In this document: piece by piece, positions 55,395 to 64,000 of the stretch
How positions within the stretch are numbered: position 1 is the first letter of the stretch
Layout of the letters: every line of letters starts with the position of its first letter
NCBI RefSeq assembly: GCF_003668635.1
Contig: NZ_RCWH01000005.1
Location: forward strand, 518,637 to 582,636
DNA: 64,000 nucleotides
Direction: 5' to 3'
Source of the DNA: Planomicrobium sp. Y74
GTDB taxonomy: Bacteria; Bacillota; Bacilli; Bacillales_A; Planococcaceae
Made by a program: the position numbers and the translations under genes
Notes under the pieces: generated by a model
What the model saw: the letters and a program-made list of their open reading frames with translations, nothing else
Database searches by the model: none
What the model was told of the DNA's origin: nothing

Positions 55395-56534
55395 ATGAAT
55401 TTTAAGTTAAGCGAAGAACATGAAATGATCCGTAAAATGGTGCGCGATTTTGCAAACAAAGAAGTGGCGCCGACAGCAGAAGAGCGCGATGAAGAAGAAC
55501 GCTTTGACCGGGAAATTTTCGACAAGATGGCTGAACTTGGCCTGACTGGGATTCCTTGGCCGGAAGAATACGGCGGAATCGGTTCCGATTACCTGGCGTA
55601 TTGTATCGCAGTTGAAGAATTGTCACGAGTTTGTGCATCAACAGGCGTAACACTTTCAGCGCATACTTCACTTGCGGGATGGCCGGTATACACATTCGGA
55701 ACAGAAGAGCAGAAACAGAAATATCTTCGTCCGATGGCGGAAGGTACAAAAATTGGCGCTTATGGTCTAACTGAACCGGCTTCAGGTTCAGATGCGGGCG
55801 GCATGAAAACGTCTGCCAAAGAAGACGGCGACCACTACATCCTTAACGGTTCGAAAATTTTCATCACAAACGGCGGAATCGCAGACATTTATATCGTCTT
55901 TGCTGTGACTGATCCGACTTCAAAACAAAAAGGGACCACTGCGTTTATCGTAGAAAAAGACTTCGAAGGATTCTCTGTCGGCAAAAAAGAAAAGAAACTG
56001 GGAATCCGTTCAAGCCCTACAACGGAAATCATTTTCGATAATTGCCGCGTACCGAAAGAAAATATGCTCGGCGAAATTGGCCAGGGCTTTAAAATCGCTA
56101 TGCAGACACTTGATGGCGGACGTAACGGCATTGCTGCACAAGCAGTCGGCATCGCACAAGGCGCAATGGACGCTGCAATCGATTATGCGAAAGAGCGCGA
56201 ACAATTCGGCAAACCGATTGCTGCGAACCAGGGGATTTCATTCAAACTGGCGGATATGGCGACTTCAATCGAAGCTTCACGCCTGTTGACTTACCAGGCT
56301 GCTTGGCTTGAGTCGAATAAATACTCTTACAGCAAAGAATCGGCTATGGCTAAATTGATGGCTGGGGATACAGCGATGAAAGTTACAGTTGAAGCTGTGC
56401 AGGTATTCGGCGGCTACGGCTACACGAAAGATTATCCGGTCGAACGCTTCATGCGCGACGCGAAAATCACCCAAATCTATGAAGGCACACAGGAAATCCA
56501 GCGTTTGGTCATTTCCCGTATGGTCACAAAATAA
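55395..56534 (+). CDS. acdA: Acyl-CoA dehydrogenase AcdA
   Basis: A 379-residue enzyme of the same family as its upstream neighbour ([39 protein letters not shown]; catalytic YEGT). It probably arose by duplication and has another chain preference. Its place between fadF and rpoE corresponds to acdA in B. subtilis. AGGGGG is 3 bases from an ATG at 55389 and 9 from the ATG at 55395, so the second is used. Electrons would go through ETF to FadF. Confidence 0.9.
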   Translation: MNFKLSEEHEMIRKMVRDFANKEVAPTAEERDEEERFDREIFDKMAELGLTGIPWPEEYGGIGSDYLAYCIAVEELSRVCASTGVTLSAHTSLAGWPVYTFGTEEQKQKYLRPMAEGTKIGAYGLTEPASGSDAGGMKTSAKEDGDHYILNGSKIFITNGGIADIYIVFAVTDPTSKQKGTTAFIVEKDFEGFSVGKKEKKLGIRSSPTTEIIFDNCRVPKENMLGEIGQGFKIAMQTLDGGRNGIAAQAVGIAQGAMDAAIDYAKEREQFGKPIAANQGISFKLADMATSIEASRLLTYQAAWLESNKYSYSKESAMAKLMAGDTAMKVTVEAVQVFGGYGYTKDYPVERFMRDAKITQIYEGTQEIQRLVISRMVTK

Positions 56535-56548
56535 TCGGAGGCAGGCCT

Positions 56549-57193
56549 ATGAATGAAAAGCGTGCAATACAGTCTTCCGTAAAAGATGAAAGCCTGATCG
56601 AAAAGCGCCGAGCGCAAATGATCCGCGGCGCTGTCACGCTTTTTAAAGAAAAAGGCTTTCACCGCACGACTACTAGAGAAATCGCCAAAGCAGCAGGCTT
56701 CAGCATCGGCACTTTATATGAATACATCCGCACAAAAGAAGATGTGCTTTATCTGGTCTGTGACTCGATTTATGATGAAGTGCATTCACGCCTTGCAACG
56801 ATCGATATGGAAAACGGCTCATGGGAAGTGCTGATTACTGCACTCGAGCATTATTACGGATTGATCGATGATATGCAGGATGAATTTGTCGTCATGTACC
56901 AGGAATCGAAATCATTGCCGAAAGACGCTTTACAATACGTGCTGAAAAAGGAAACGGAAATGGTCTCCCTTTTCGAGCGCCTATTGACTGAATGCGCCGA
57001 ACGCGGGCAGGTGGATCTGACGCCGAAGGAAATCGTTTTGGCGTCCCATCATTTATTCGTTCAGGGCCAGATGTGGGCATTCCGCCGCTGGGCTCTGCGC
57101 GATTTCACGATACAAGAATTTATCGCAATGCAAACGAAGTTCCTTCTGCAGGGGATGGCAGGAGAAAAAATCTCGATATCAGGGGGCTACTAA
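56549..57193 (+). CDS. TetR/AcrR family regulator, FadR-like candidate
   Basis: A 214-residue repressor-type protein. The helix-turn-helix is GFHRTTTREIAKAAGFSIGTLYEYIRTKEDVLY (about residues 37-69), typical of TetR. The C-terminal domain is all helical and would bind a ligand, plausibly an acyl-CoA. It lies inside the fatty-acid degradation operon, so it is the leading candidate for the two TGACTGAA-type operators at 49335 and 51797, though the true FadR could lie elsewhere. It starts 15 bases after the acdA stop. Confidence 0.85.
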   Translation: MNEKRAIQSSVKDESLIEKRRAQMIRGAVTLFKEKGFHRTTTREIAKAAGFSIGTLYEYIRTKEDVLYLVCDSIYDEVHSRLATIDMENGSWEVLITALEHYYGLIDDMQDEFVVMYQESKSLPKDALQYVLKKETEMVSLFERLLTECAERGQVDLTPKEIVLASHHLFVQGQMWAFRRWALRDFTIQEFIAMQTKFLLQGMAGEKISISGGY

Positions 57194-57196
57194 TAA

Positions 57197-60100
57197 ATGG
57201 CTACAATCCAGGAATCAAAAACGTACCAGCCGAAAAATCATATCCGTTTTGTGACGGCTTCCGCGTTGTTTGACGGACACGACGCTTCGATTAATATCAT
57301 GCGCCGTATCCTTCAGTCGACAGGAGTGGAAGTGATCCATCTTGGACATAACCGTTCTGTTGAAGAAGTTGTTAATGCTGCAATCCAGGAAGATGTTCAG
57401 GGCATCGCCATTTCTTCTTATCAGGGCGGTCACGTCGAATACTTTAAATACATGCATGATCTTTTGGCGGAAAAAGGCGCAGGTCATATCCGCATTTATG
57501 GCGGAGGCGGAGGGGTTATTCTGCCGCGTGAAATCATGGAGCTTCATGATTACGGCATTGCCCGCATCTTCTCTCCTGAAGACGGCCGTAAAAAAGGCTT
57601 GCAGGGAATGATTACGGAGATCGTGGAAGAATGTGATTTCTCGACTGTCAAAAAAGGTCTTACTTTGGATAACCTGTCTCCAGAAAATCCGGTAACAGTT
57701 GCTAATTTGATCACCGCCGCAGAAGAAGCGCATACCCGCGGCGGTGATACGGCCGAATTGATGGAAACAGTTAAAAAAGCATCAAAGAATACACCAGTCC
57801 TCGGCATCACCGGAACAGGCGGAGCGGGGAAAAGCTCTTTAACGGATGAATTGATCCGCCGCTTCCTCACTGAATTGCCCGGCAAAAATATCGCAATCCT
57901 GTCAATCGACCCCACAAAACAAAAAACGGGTGGGGCACTCCTGGGTGACCGTATCCGTATGAACGCCATTTTCAACAAACGCGTCTTCATGAGAAGTCTT
58001 GCAACCCGTGGTTCACGCACGGAATTGTCCGCTGCTCTTGGTGATGTACTCGACGTGATCAAAGCTGCCGGCTTCGACCTGATCGTCGTGGAAACAAGCG
58101 GAATCGGCCAGGGCGATGCTGAAATCGCCAACTTCTCGGATGTCTCCATGTACGTGATGACAAGTGAGTTCGGAGCTCCTTCCCAACTTGAAAAAATCGA
58201 TATGATCGATTATGCAGACTTGATTGTCATCAATAAATTCGAGCGTAAAGGTTCGGAAGATGCACTTCGCCAAGTTCAAAAGCAATACCAGCGCAGCCAT
58301 ATGCGTTTTGAAGAAGACTTGGATAAAATGCCGGTTTATGGAACAATTGCCAGCCAATTCAATGACAAAGGGACGAACTCCCTATTTGCAGCATTGGTTG
58401 CAACAGTCAATGAAAAATGTGGAACTGACTGGGAAACGGATTATGAACAATTCGCGAAAACCCAAAAAGAAAATCTGATCATCCCGAATGACCGCCGTTA
58501 TTATTTACGTGAATTGACGGATACAGTGCGCGGCTACCATGCCAAGTCAAAAGAACAGGCAGCATTTGCCCGCCGTCTGTTCCAATTGGAAGGCGCCATC
58601 GAAGAAGTGAAGAAAAATTCACCGGACGATGCATTGGTTAATTCGCTGGAGTCTCTTGCTGACGGTGTTCGCGATCAACTGACAAATGAGTCGAAACGCA
58701 TCCTTGAAAACTGGTCGGCTTTAAAAGAAGCCTATACAGGCGACGAATTCGTGACGACTGTCCGCAACAAGGAAATCCGTACGATTTTACGCACGGAAAG
58801 CTTGTCGGGCCTGAAAATTCCGAGAGTCGTGTTGCCGAAATTCGTTGATTACGGAGAAATCCTCAGCTGGGTTTACGCTGAAAACGTGCCGGGTTCATTC
58901 CCTTACACGGCAGGCGTATTCCCGTTCAAACGGGCTGGAGAAGATCCGAAACGCCAATTCGCGGGCGAAGGAACACCGGAACGCACAAACCGCCGCTTCC
59001 ATTACCTGTCGAAAGACGATGATGCGAAACGTCTGTCGACGGCATTCGATTCCGTAACACTTTACGGCGAAGATCCGGACCACCGCCCTGATATCTACGG
59101 AAAAGTCGGCGAGTCGGGTGTATCCATCTGTACCCTTGAAGATATGAAAAAATTATATGACGGCTTTGACTTATGCGCACCGTCGACTTCCGTTTCGATG
59201 ACAATCAATGGACCGGCGCCAATCATCCTTGCGATGTTCATGAACACGGCGATCGACCAGCAAGTCAAGAAACGCGAAGAAGAACTCGGCCGCACATTAA
59301 CAGTCGAAGAATTTACGGAAGTCCGTGAAGGAACATTGCAAGTGGTCCGCGGAACGGTCCAGGCGGATATCCTGAAAGAAGACCAAGGACAGAATACGTG
59401 TATCTTCTCAACTGAATTCGCTTTGCGCATGATGGGCGATATCCAGCAATACTTTATCGACCATAAAGTGCGCAATTACTATTCTGTATCGATTTCGGGA
59501 TACCACATTGCAGAAGCGGGAGCGAATCCGATTTCTCAACTCGCTTTCACACTGTCGAACGGCTTCACTTATGTGGAATATTATTTAAGCCGCGGCATGA
59601 ACATCGATGACTTTGCACCGAACTTGTCGTTCTTCTTCTCGAACGGCCTGGATCCGGAATACACGGTTATCGGACGCGTGGCAAGAAGAATCTGGGCAGT
59701 AGTGATGCGCGATAAATACGGTGCCAATGAACGCAGCCAGAAACTGAAATATCACGTTCAGACTTCAGGCCGTAGCCTGCACGCACAGGAAATCGACTTC
59801 AACGATATCCGCACGACGCTGCAGGCATTGATGGCGCTGCAGGATAACTGCAACTCGCTTCATACAAATGCTTACGATGAAGCCATCACGACTCCGACTG
59901 AGGAATCTGTTCGCCGCGCTATGGCGATCCAAATGATTATCACGAAAGAGCACGGCTTGTCGAAAAACGAAAACCCGCTGCAGGGCGCATTCATTATCGA
60001 AGAAATGACGCAACTTGTTGAAGAAGCGGTATTGCAGGAATTCGACCGCATCAATGACCGCGGCGGCGTACTTGGCGCAATGGAAACACAATACCAGCGC

Positions 60101-60448
60101 GGCAAGATCCAGGAAGAATCCATGCATTACGAAATGAAGAAACACACAGGCGAATTGCCGATTATCGGAGTCAATACGTATCTGAACCCGAATCCGCAAT
60201 CGGACGATGACATTAACGCGATGGAAATCGCCCGCGCCACTAAAGAGGAAAAAGAAGCACAGATCGAGAAATTGCGTGCCTTCCAGGATCGCAATAATTC
60301 GGATGAAGCGCTTGAACGCTTGAAACAGGTCGCTAAAACCGGCGGCAACATCTTTGAAGAATTGATGGAAACTGTAAAAGTGGCAAGCCTTGGGCAAATC
60401 ACGACTGCCTTATACGAAGTCGGCGGCCAATATCGCCGGAATATGTAA
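57197..60448 (+). CDS. icmF: Fused isobutyryl-CoA mutase with G-protein chaperone
   Basis: A 1083-residue B12 enzyme that interconverts isobutyryl-CoA (or pivalyl/isovaleryl-CoA) and the straight-chain isomer. Residues about 15-145 form the cobalamin-binding domain ([18 protein letters not shown] with the lower-ligand His, then YGGGGGVI). Residues about 195-430 form a MeaB-like GTPase with P-loop [17 protein letters not shown] (about 202-218) and [12 protein letters not shown] for base recognition. The rest is the TIM-barrel mutase ([31 protein letters not shown]). It needs adenosylcobalamin, which the upstream salvage operon can provide. The DxHxxG motif ends in Ser here, as in other IcmF proteins I recall. 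Confidence 0.95.
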   Translation: MATIQESKTYQPKNHIRFVTASALFDGHDASINIMRRILQSTGVEVIHLGHNRSVEEVVNAAIQEDVQGIAISSYQGGHVEYFKYMHDLLAEKGAGHIRIYGGGGGVILPREIMELHDYGIARIFSPEDGRKKGLQGMITEIVEECDFSTVKKGLTLDNLSPENPVTVANLITAAEEAHTRGGDTAELMETVKKASKNTPVLGITGTGGAGKSSLTDELIRRFLTELPGKNIAILSIDPTKQKTGGALLGDRIRMNAIFNKRVFMRSLATRGSRTELSAALGDVLDVIKAAGFDLIVVETSGIGQGDAEIANFSDVSMYVMTSEFGAPSQLEKIDMIDYADLIVINKFERKGSEDALRQVQKQYQRSHMRFEEDLDKMPVYGTIASQFNDKGTNSLFAALVATVNEKCGTDWETDYEQFAKTQKENLIIPNDRRYYLRELTDTVRGYHAKSKEQAAFARRLFQLEGAIEEVKKNSPDDALVNSLESLADGVRDQLTNESKRILENWSALKEAYTGDEFVTTVRNKEIRTILRTESLSGLKIPRVVLPKFVDYGEILSWVYAENVPGSFPYTAGVFPFKRAGEDPKRQFAGEGTPERTNRRFHYLSKDDDAKRLSTAFDSVTLYGEDPDHRPDIYGKVGESGVSICTLEDMKKLYDGFDLCAPSTSVSMTINGPAPIILAMFMNTAIDQQVKKREEELGRTLTVEEFTEVREGTLQVVRGTVQADILKEDQGQNTCIFSTEFALRMMGDIQQYFIDHKVRNYYSVSISGYHIAEAGANPISQLAFTLSNGFTYVEYYLSRGMNIDDFAPNLSFFFSNGLDPEYTVIGRVARRIWAVVMRDKYGANERSQKLKYHVQTSGRSLHAQEIDFNDIRTTLQALMALQDNCNSLHTNAYDEAITTPTEESVRRAMAIQMIITKEHGLSKNENPLQGAFIIEEMTQLVEEAVLQEFDRINDRGGVLGAMETQYQRGKIQEESMHYEMKKHTGELPIIGVNTYLNPNPQSDDDINAMEIARATKEEKEAQIEKLRAFQDRNNSDEALERLKQVAKTGGNIFEELMETVKVASLGQITTALYEVGGQYRRNM

Positions 60449-60458
60449 GATTTTTAGT

Positions 60459-60494
60459 GAAAACCCGTTTGCATACTTTGCAGACGGGTTTTTC
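60459..60494 (+). terminator. Terminator of the thiolase-icmF operon
   Basis: AAACCCGTTTGC and GCAGACGGGTTTTT around ATACTTT. Confidence 0.9.
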
Positions 60495-60523
60495 GTGCTT
60501 GGATTCGATGAGTTTTGGAAGTT

Positions 60524-60658
60524 ATGGGCGATTAGAAAAAAATATGGGCGATTAAAATGATTTGTAGGCGATTAAAAAATTTTATGCGCGATTAAACAGA
60601 TTTACGCGCAATTAAAAAATTTTACGTGCGTTCAGCAAAAATTTACACGCGGATAACA
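60524..60658. repeat. Phased array: GCGATTAAA every 20 bp, six to seven units
   Basis: GCGATTA or a variant begins at 60528, 60548, 60568, 60588, 60608 and 60628, exactly 20 bp apart. It is followed by GCGGATAA at 60649, which equals the core of the array at 35531. Units decay toward the right (GCGATTA to GCAATTA to GCGTTCA). Confidence 0.87.
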
Positions 60659-60771
60659 TTTGGACAATCTATAAAATGGCTCTCCGGATTATCTGCTAAG
60701 CTATTCGATATATTCAGGAAACTCAGTTATAATAGAAGAAATTGCAAGTGGGCCATAAAGGATGATTAACT

Positions 60772-60933
60772 ATGCCGAAGTATGTAAATTACCTGATCGT
60801 AATTGTGTGTATCATATTGATCGTTTTCCTGTACAATAGAGCACTGGGTTCCATTCCGTTAATCATCCTGTCGCTGTACCTGTTTTATTATGGGTGGAAG
60901 GAATTGGGGAAAAGAAAAAACAAGTCACGGTAG
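60772..60933 (+). CDS. 53-residue two-helix membrane protein
   Basis: A small open frame with a good start (ATG at 60772, AAAGG about 10 bases upstream) encodes MPKYVNYLIVIVCIILIVFL, a turn (YNRALGSIP), a second helix (LIILSLYLFYYGW) and a basic tail (KELGKRKNKSR). The clean two-helix pattern and positive-inside tail argue for a real gene. I do not recognise the family. It lies 60 bases before rpoE on the same strand. Confidence 0.6.
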   Translation: MPKYVNYLIVIVCIILIVFLYNRALGSIPLIILSLYLFYYGWKELGKRKNKSR

Positions 60934-60995
60934 CGGACTGAAGATACTTTGTATATAATGAATTAAGTTAAGAGAGAAGAAGGGACGTGCGGTAA

Positions 60996-61565
60996 TTGAA
61001 ATTACGTGAATTATCCAGAGAAGAACTAATCGAAGAGTCGTTTGTAGACTTAACATACGCATTACTGGCTGAAACCCATGAAACAAAAACATATCCTGAA
61101 ATCGTCGAGGAAATTGAAAACTTGTTGGGCCTTTCAAGAGAAGATATGAAAGCCCGCCTTGTGCAATTCTATACAGACATGAACATTGATGGGCGCTTCC
61201 TGATCCTGGGTGAAAACCGTTGGGGTCTTCGTGAGTGGTATCCGGTTGAACAGATCGAAGAAGAATCTGCACCGACTGTAAAAGCCCGCAAGAAGAAAGC
61301 GAAAGTTGCGGACGATGAAGAATTCGAAGACATGGACCTTGAAATGGAAGATGAACTCGACTTCGATGATTTTGACGAAGATGAAGAAGATGACGAGGAT
61401 GTAACTCCTAAACTCGGCGACGAAGTGGAAGTAATCGATTTCGATGCGGAAACTGACGAAGACGAGGATGAAGAGGATGTTGACGTACTAGTCGAAGACA
61501 TCGATGGCAACATCATTGATGAAGAAGACGAAGAAGATGAAGAAGAAGACGAAGAGTTGAAGTAA
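60996..61565 (+). CDS. rpoE: RNA polymerase delta subunit
   Basis: A 189-residue protein. The N-terminal HARE-HTH domain (LREELIEESFVDLTYALLAE-type start, then ALLAETHETKTYPEIVEEIE and FLILGENRWGLREWYPVE) spans about residues 1-90. The rest is an extremely acidic, disordered Asp/Glu tail that helps recycle RNA polymerase. The start is TTG at 60996, with AAGAAGGG about 12 bases upstream. pyrG follows, as in B. subtilis. Confidence 0.95.
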   Translation: MKLRELSREELIEESFVDLTYALLAETHETKTYPEIVEEIENLLGLSREDMKARLVQFYTDMNIDGRFLILGENRWGLREWYPVEQIEEESAPTVKARKKKAKVADDEEFEDMDLEMEDELDFDDFDEDEEDDEDVTPKLGDEVEVIDFDAETDEDEDEEDVDVLVEDIDGNIIDEEDEEDEEEDEELK

Positions 61566-61583
61566 TCAGAACATTTTTTTACC

Positions 61584-61622
61584 TTGACTTTAATCGCAGG
61601 ACTGGATAAGATTTTACTGGGC
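61584..61622 (+). promoter_or_regulatory. pyrG promoter with GGGC initiation site
   Basis: TTGACT (61584-61589), 17 bases, TAAGAT (61607-61612), then GGGC at 61619-61622 as the start. In B. subtilis pyrG, scarcity of CTP makes polymerase stutter at GGGC and add extra G's to the 5' end, which then block an attenuator. The arrangement here is the same. Confidence 0.85.
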
Positions 61623-61658
61623 TCCTTAAAAACAGGAGAAATGATTCGTACAGTTTAT

Positions 61659-61700
61659 GCGCTCCCTCTGCACGCAGCAGGAGGGGCGCTTTTTATTTTT
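61659..61700 (+). terminator. pyrG attenuator
   Basis: GCGCTCCCTCTG (61659-61670) pairs with CAGGAGGGGCGC (about 61678-61689), followed by TTTTTATTTTTT. The C/U-rich left arm is what added 5' G residues would pair with under low CTP. Confidence 0.85.
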
Positions 61701-61735
61701 TCCCGGGCTATAAAAGTTCAACTAATAATCTGTTG

Positions 61736-62165
61736 TAGCCGATATTACGCAAAAGAGCTTCGAAGACTTGAACGAAGCTCGCGAGTTCAAGTCTTTGCGA
61801 CGAAGTACAAAGCACTGCAACGTTTTTTGTGTCTCGAAGCTAGCGTAGCGGTGCAGAGACAGGAGCACGTGATTTTTATTTCAACATGATGGTCCTGCAC
61901 TAACTTAAACCCATGCTCCTGCATCGCTGCGCTAGCTTCGTCGCAAAGAGTCGACCTTGCAGGCTTCGGCCGACTCTTCGCTGTTTTGCTCCATATCTCT
62001 TAAGATTTCTCCAGCGCCGGCGCGGCTCAGGACTGAGCGGAGCAATAAGACGAGTGTTCTTCTCGGCTTATTGTGGGAGCTAAGGAGTGCCATACGAAGG
62101 TGGCCCTCCTTTGCGACGCGCAGTGCGCAGGAGCATAATCTTCGCACTGTCCAAAGCGCCGAAGC
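61736..62165. repeat. Dispersed modular repeat, block H, between attenuator and pyrG
   Basis: At least three elements lie end to end. H1 has an 11-bp perfect stem, AAGACTTGAAC (61763-61773) with GTTCAAGTCTT (61785-61795), then TTGCGACGAAG. A TGTCTC/GAGACA stem encloses GAAGCTAGCGTAGCGGTGCA (about 61829-61862). H2, inverted, has the full module as TGCTCCTGCATCGCTGCGCT AGCTTCGTCGCAAAG (61914-61948) and an AAGAGTCG/CGACTCTT stem. H3 (62100-62165) matches copy A. No gene is visible in this stretch. Confidence 0.85.
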
Positions 62166-62188
62166 GGTGTATAAATGCTAATTATTAG

Positions 62189-63829
<1,641 letters not shown>

Positions 63830-63844
63830 TTAAATAAATAAAAC

Positions 63845-63866
63845 AAAAGCCTTTCCGGTAGGGTGG
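63845..63866 (+). other. Left half of a pyrG terminator, apparently split by the IS
   Basis: AAAAGCCTTTCCGGTAGGG after the pyrG stop looks like the left arm and loop of a terminator (expected partner GGAAAGGCTTTT). That arm is missing before the IS end at 63867 and would lie beyond the window. Confidence 0.4.
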
Positions 63867-64000
63867 TGCACCCCAAAAGTTAGAGTTCAAATCTAACATT
63901 TGGGGTGTTTTTATATGGCGAAATATAGTGAGGTTTTCAAACTGCGGATGGTAAAGGAGTACTTGGAAGGTTCTTTGGGCTATGACCTGTTAGCCCAGAA
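63867..64000 (+). mobile_element. Left end of an IS3-family insertion sequence
   Basis: The sequence turns at TGCACCCCAAAAGTTAGA, a TG-start terminal repeat typical of IS3/IS150-group elements. CCCCAAAAGTTAGA and TCTAACATTTGGGG form a hairpin followed by TGTTTTT, which would stop transcription entering from pyrG. An OrfA-like frame follows. The right end is outside the window. Confidence 0.8.
63915..64000 (+). CDS. IS3-family transposase OrfA, N-terminal part
   Basis: The frame starts at the ATG at 63915 and runs off the window after 28 codons (MAKYSEVFKLRMVKEYLEGS then LGYDLLAQ). This is the start of the helix-turn-helix OrfA that binds the IS ends; OrfB with the DDE catalytic domain would follow. 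GGGGTG in the terminal hairpin is the only ribosome-site-like sequence, so translation may be low while the hairpin is intact. Confidence 0.75.
   Translation, partial: MAKYSEVFKLRMVKEYLEGSLGYDLLAQ

Noticed and set aside
61169..61516. 115-codon serine-rich frame opposite rpoE
   Set aside because: It is the reverse complement of the Asp/Glu tail of the delta subunit, which automatically gives poly-Ser.
61932..62181. Open frames within the block upstream of pyrG
   Set aside because: They cross hairpin arms of the modular repeats, are unsupported by ribosome sites and are not shared by other copies of the repeat.

Overview
The window looks like a chromosome segment of a low-to-moderate GC, Gram-positive Bacillales, most likely a Planococcaceae (Planococcus-type) bacterium. 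The signs are AGGAGG-type ribosome binding sites, frequent TTG and GTG starts, bacillithiol (bshB2/yojF) and coproheme (hemQ) genes, and gene order close to Bacillus subtilis over long stretches (pdxK-ung-ywdI-ywdK; hemQ-lipL-ywfO-ywgA-ywhB-ywhD-speE-speB-ywiB-argS; fadF...acdA...rpoE-pyrG). It is ordinary chromosome. I see no rRNA, tRNA, prophage or CRISPR, and the only mobile element is an IS3-like end at the right edge.

Layout. 0-8 kb: antiporter, flavin reductase, NERD protein, topoisomerase III, deacylase, membrane protein. 8-11.5 kb: yrrT-luxS-mccA-mccB, which recycles S-ribosylhomocysteine and homocysteine to cysteine. 11.8-24.5 kb: secreted metallopeptidase, threonine catabolism (kbl, SDR-type tdh), a gate-domain transporter, bacillithiol deacetylase, two orphan ABC permeases, pdxK. 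24.5-39 kb: conserved ung-to-argS housekeeping block. 39.2-49.2 kb: a cobalamin riboswitch followed by a 12-gene corrinoid uptake and salvage operon (btuFC, btuD-cbiZ fusion, cbiB, cobD, cobU, cobS, cobC, a second CobU-like gene, pduO-type adenosyltransferase, cblT, cblS). 49.4-60.5 kb: fatty-acid degradation genes (fadF, then thiolase, dehydrogenases, a TetR regulator and the B12-dependent fused mutase icmF), with two matching FadR-like operators and a cre site. 60.7-64 kb: rpoE, then pyrG with a GGGC initiation/attenuator leader, then the IS end.

The salvage operon makes adenosylcobalamin and icmF uses it, so two neighbouring blocks are linked by cofactor.

The least explained material is intergenic. 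First, six arrays of short cores repeat every 20-21 bp (two DNA helical turns), each array with its own core. Second, a family of modular hairpin-bearing repeats has an identical 30-odd-bp module next to stems whose arms differ from copy to copy yet stay complementary. These repeats sit beside or inside regulatory leaders (pyrG, btuF, after ywgA). A terminator-bounded small RNA candidate lies upstream of speE.
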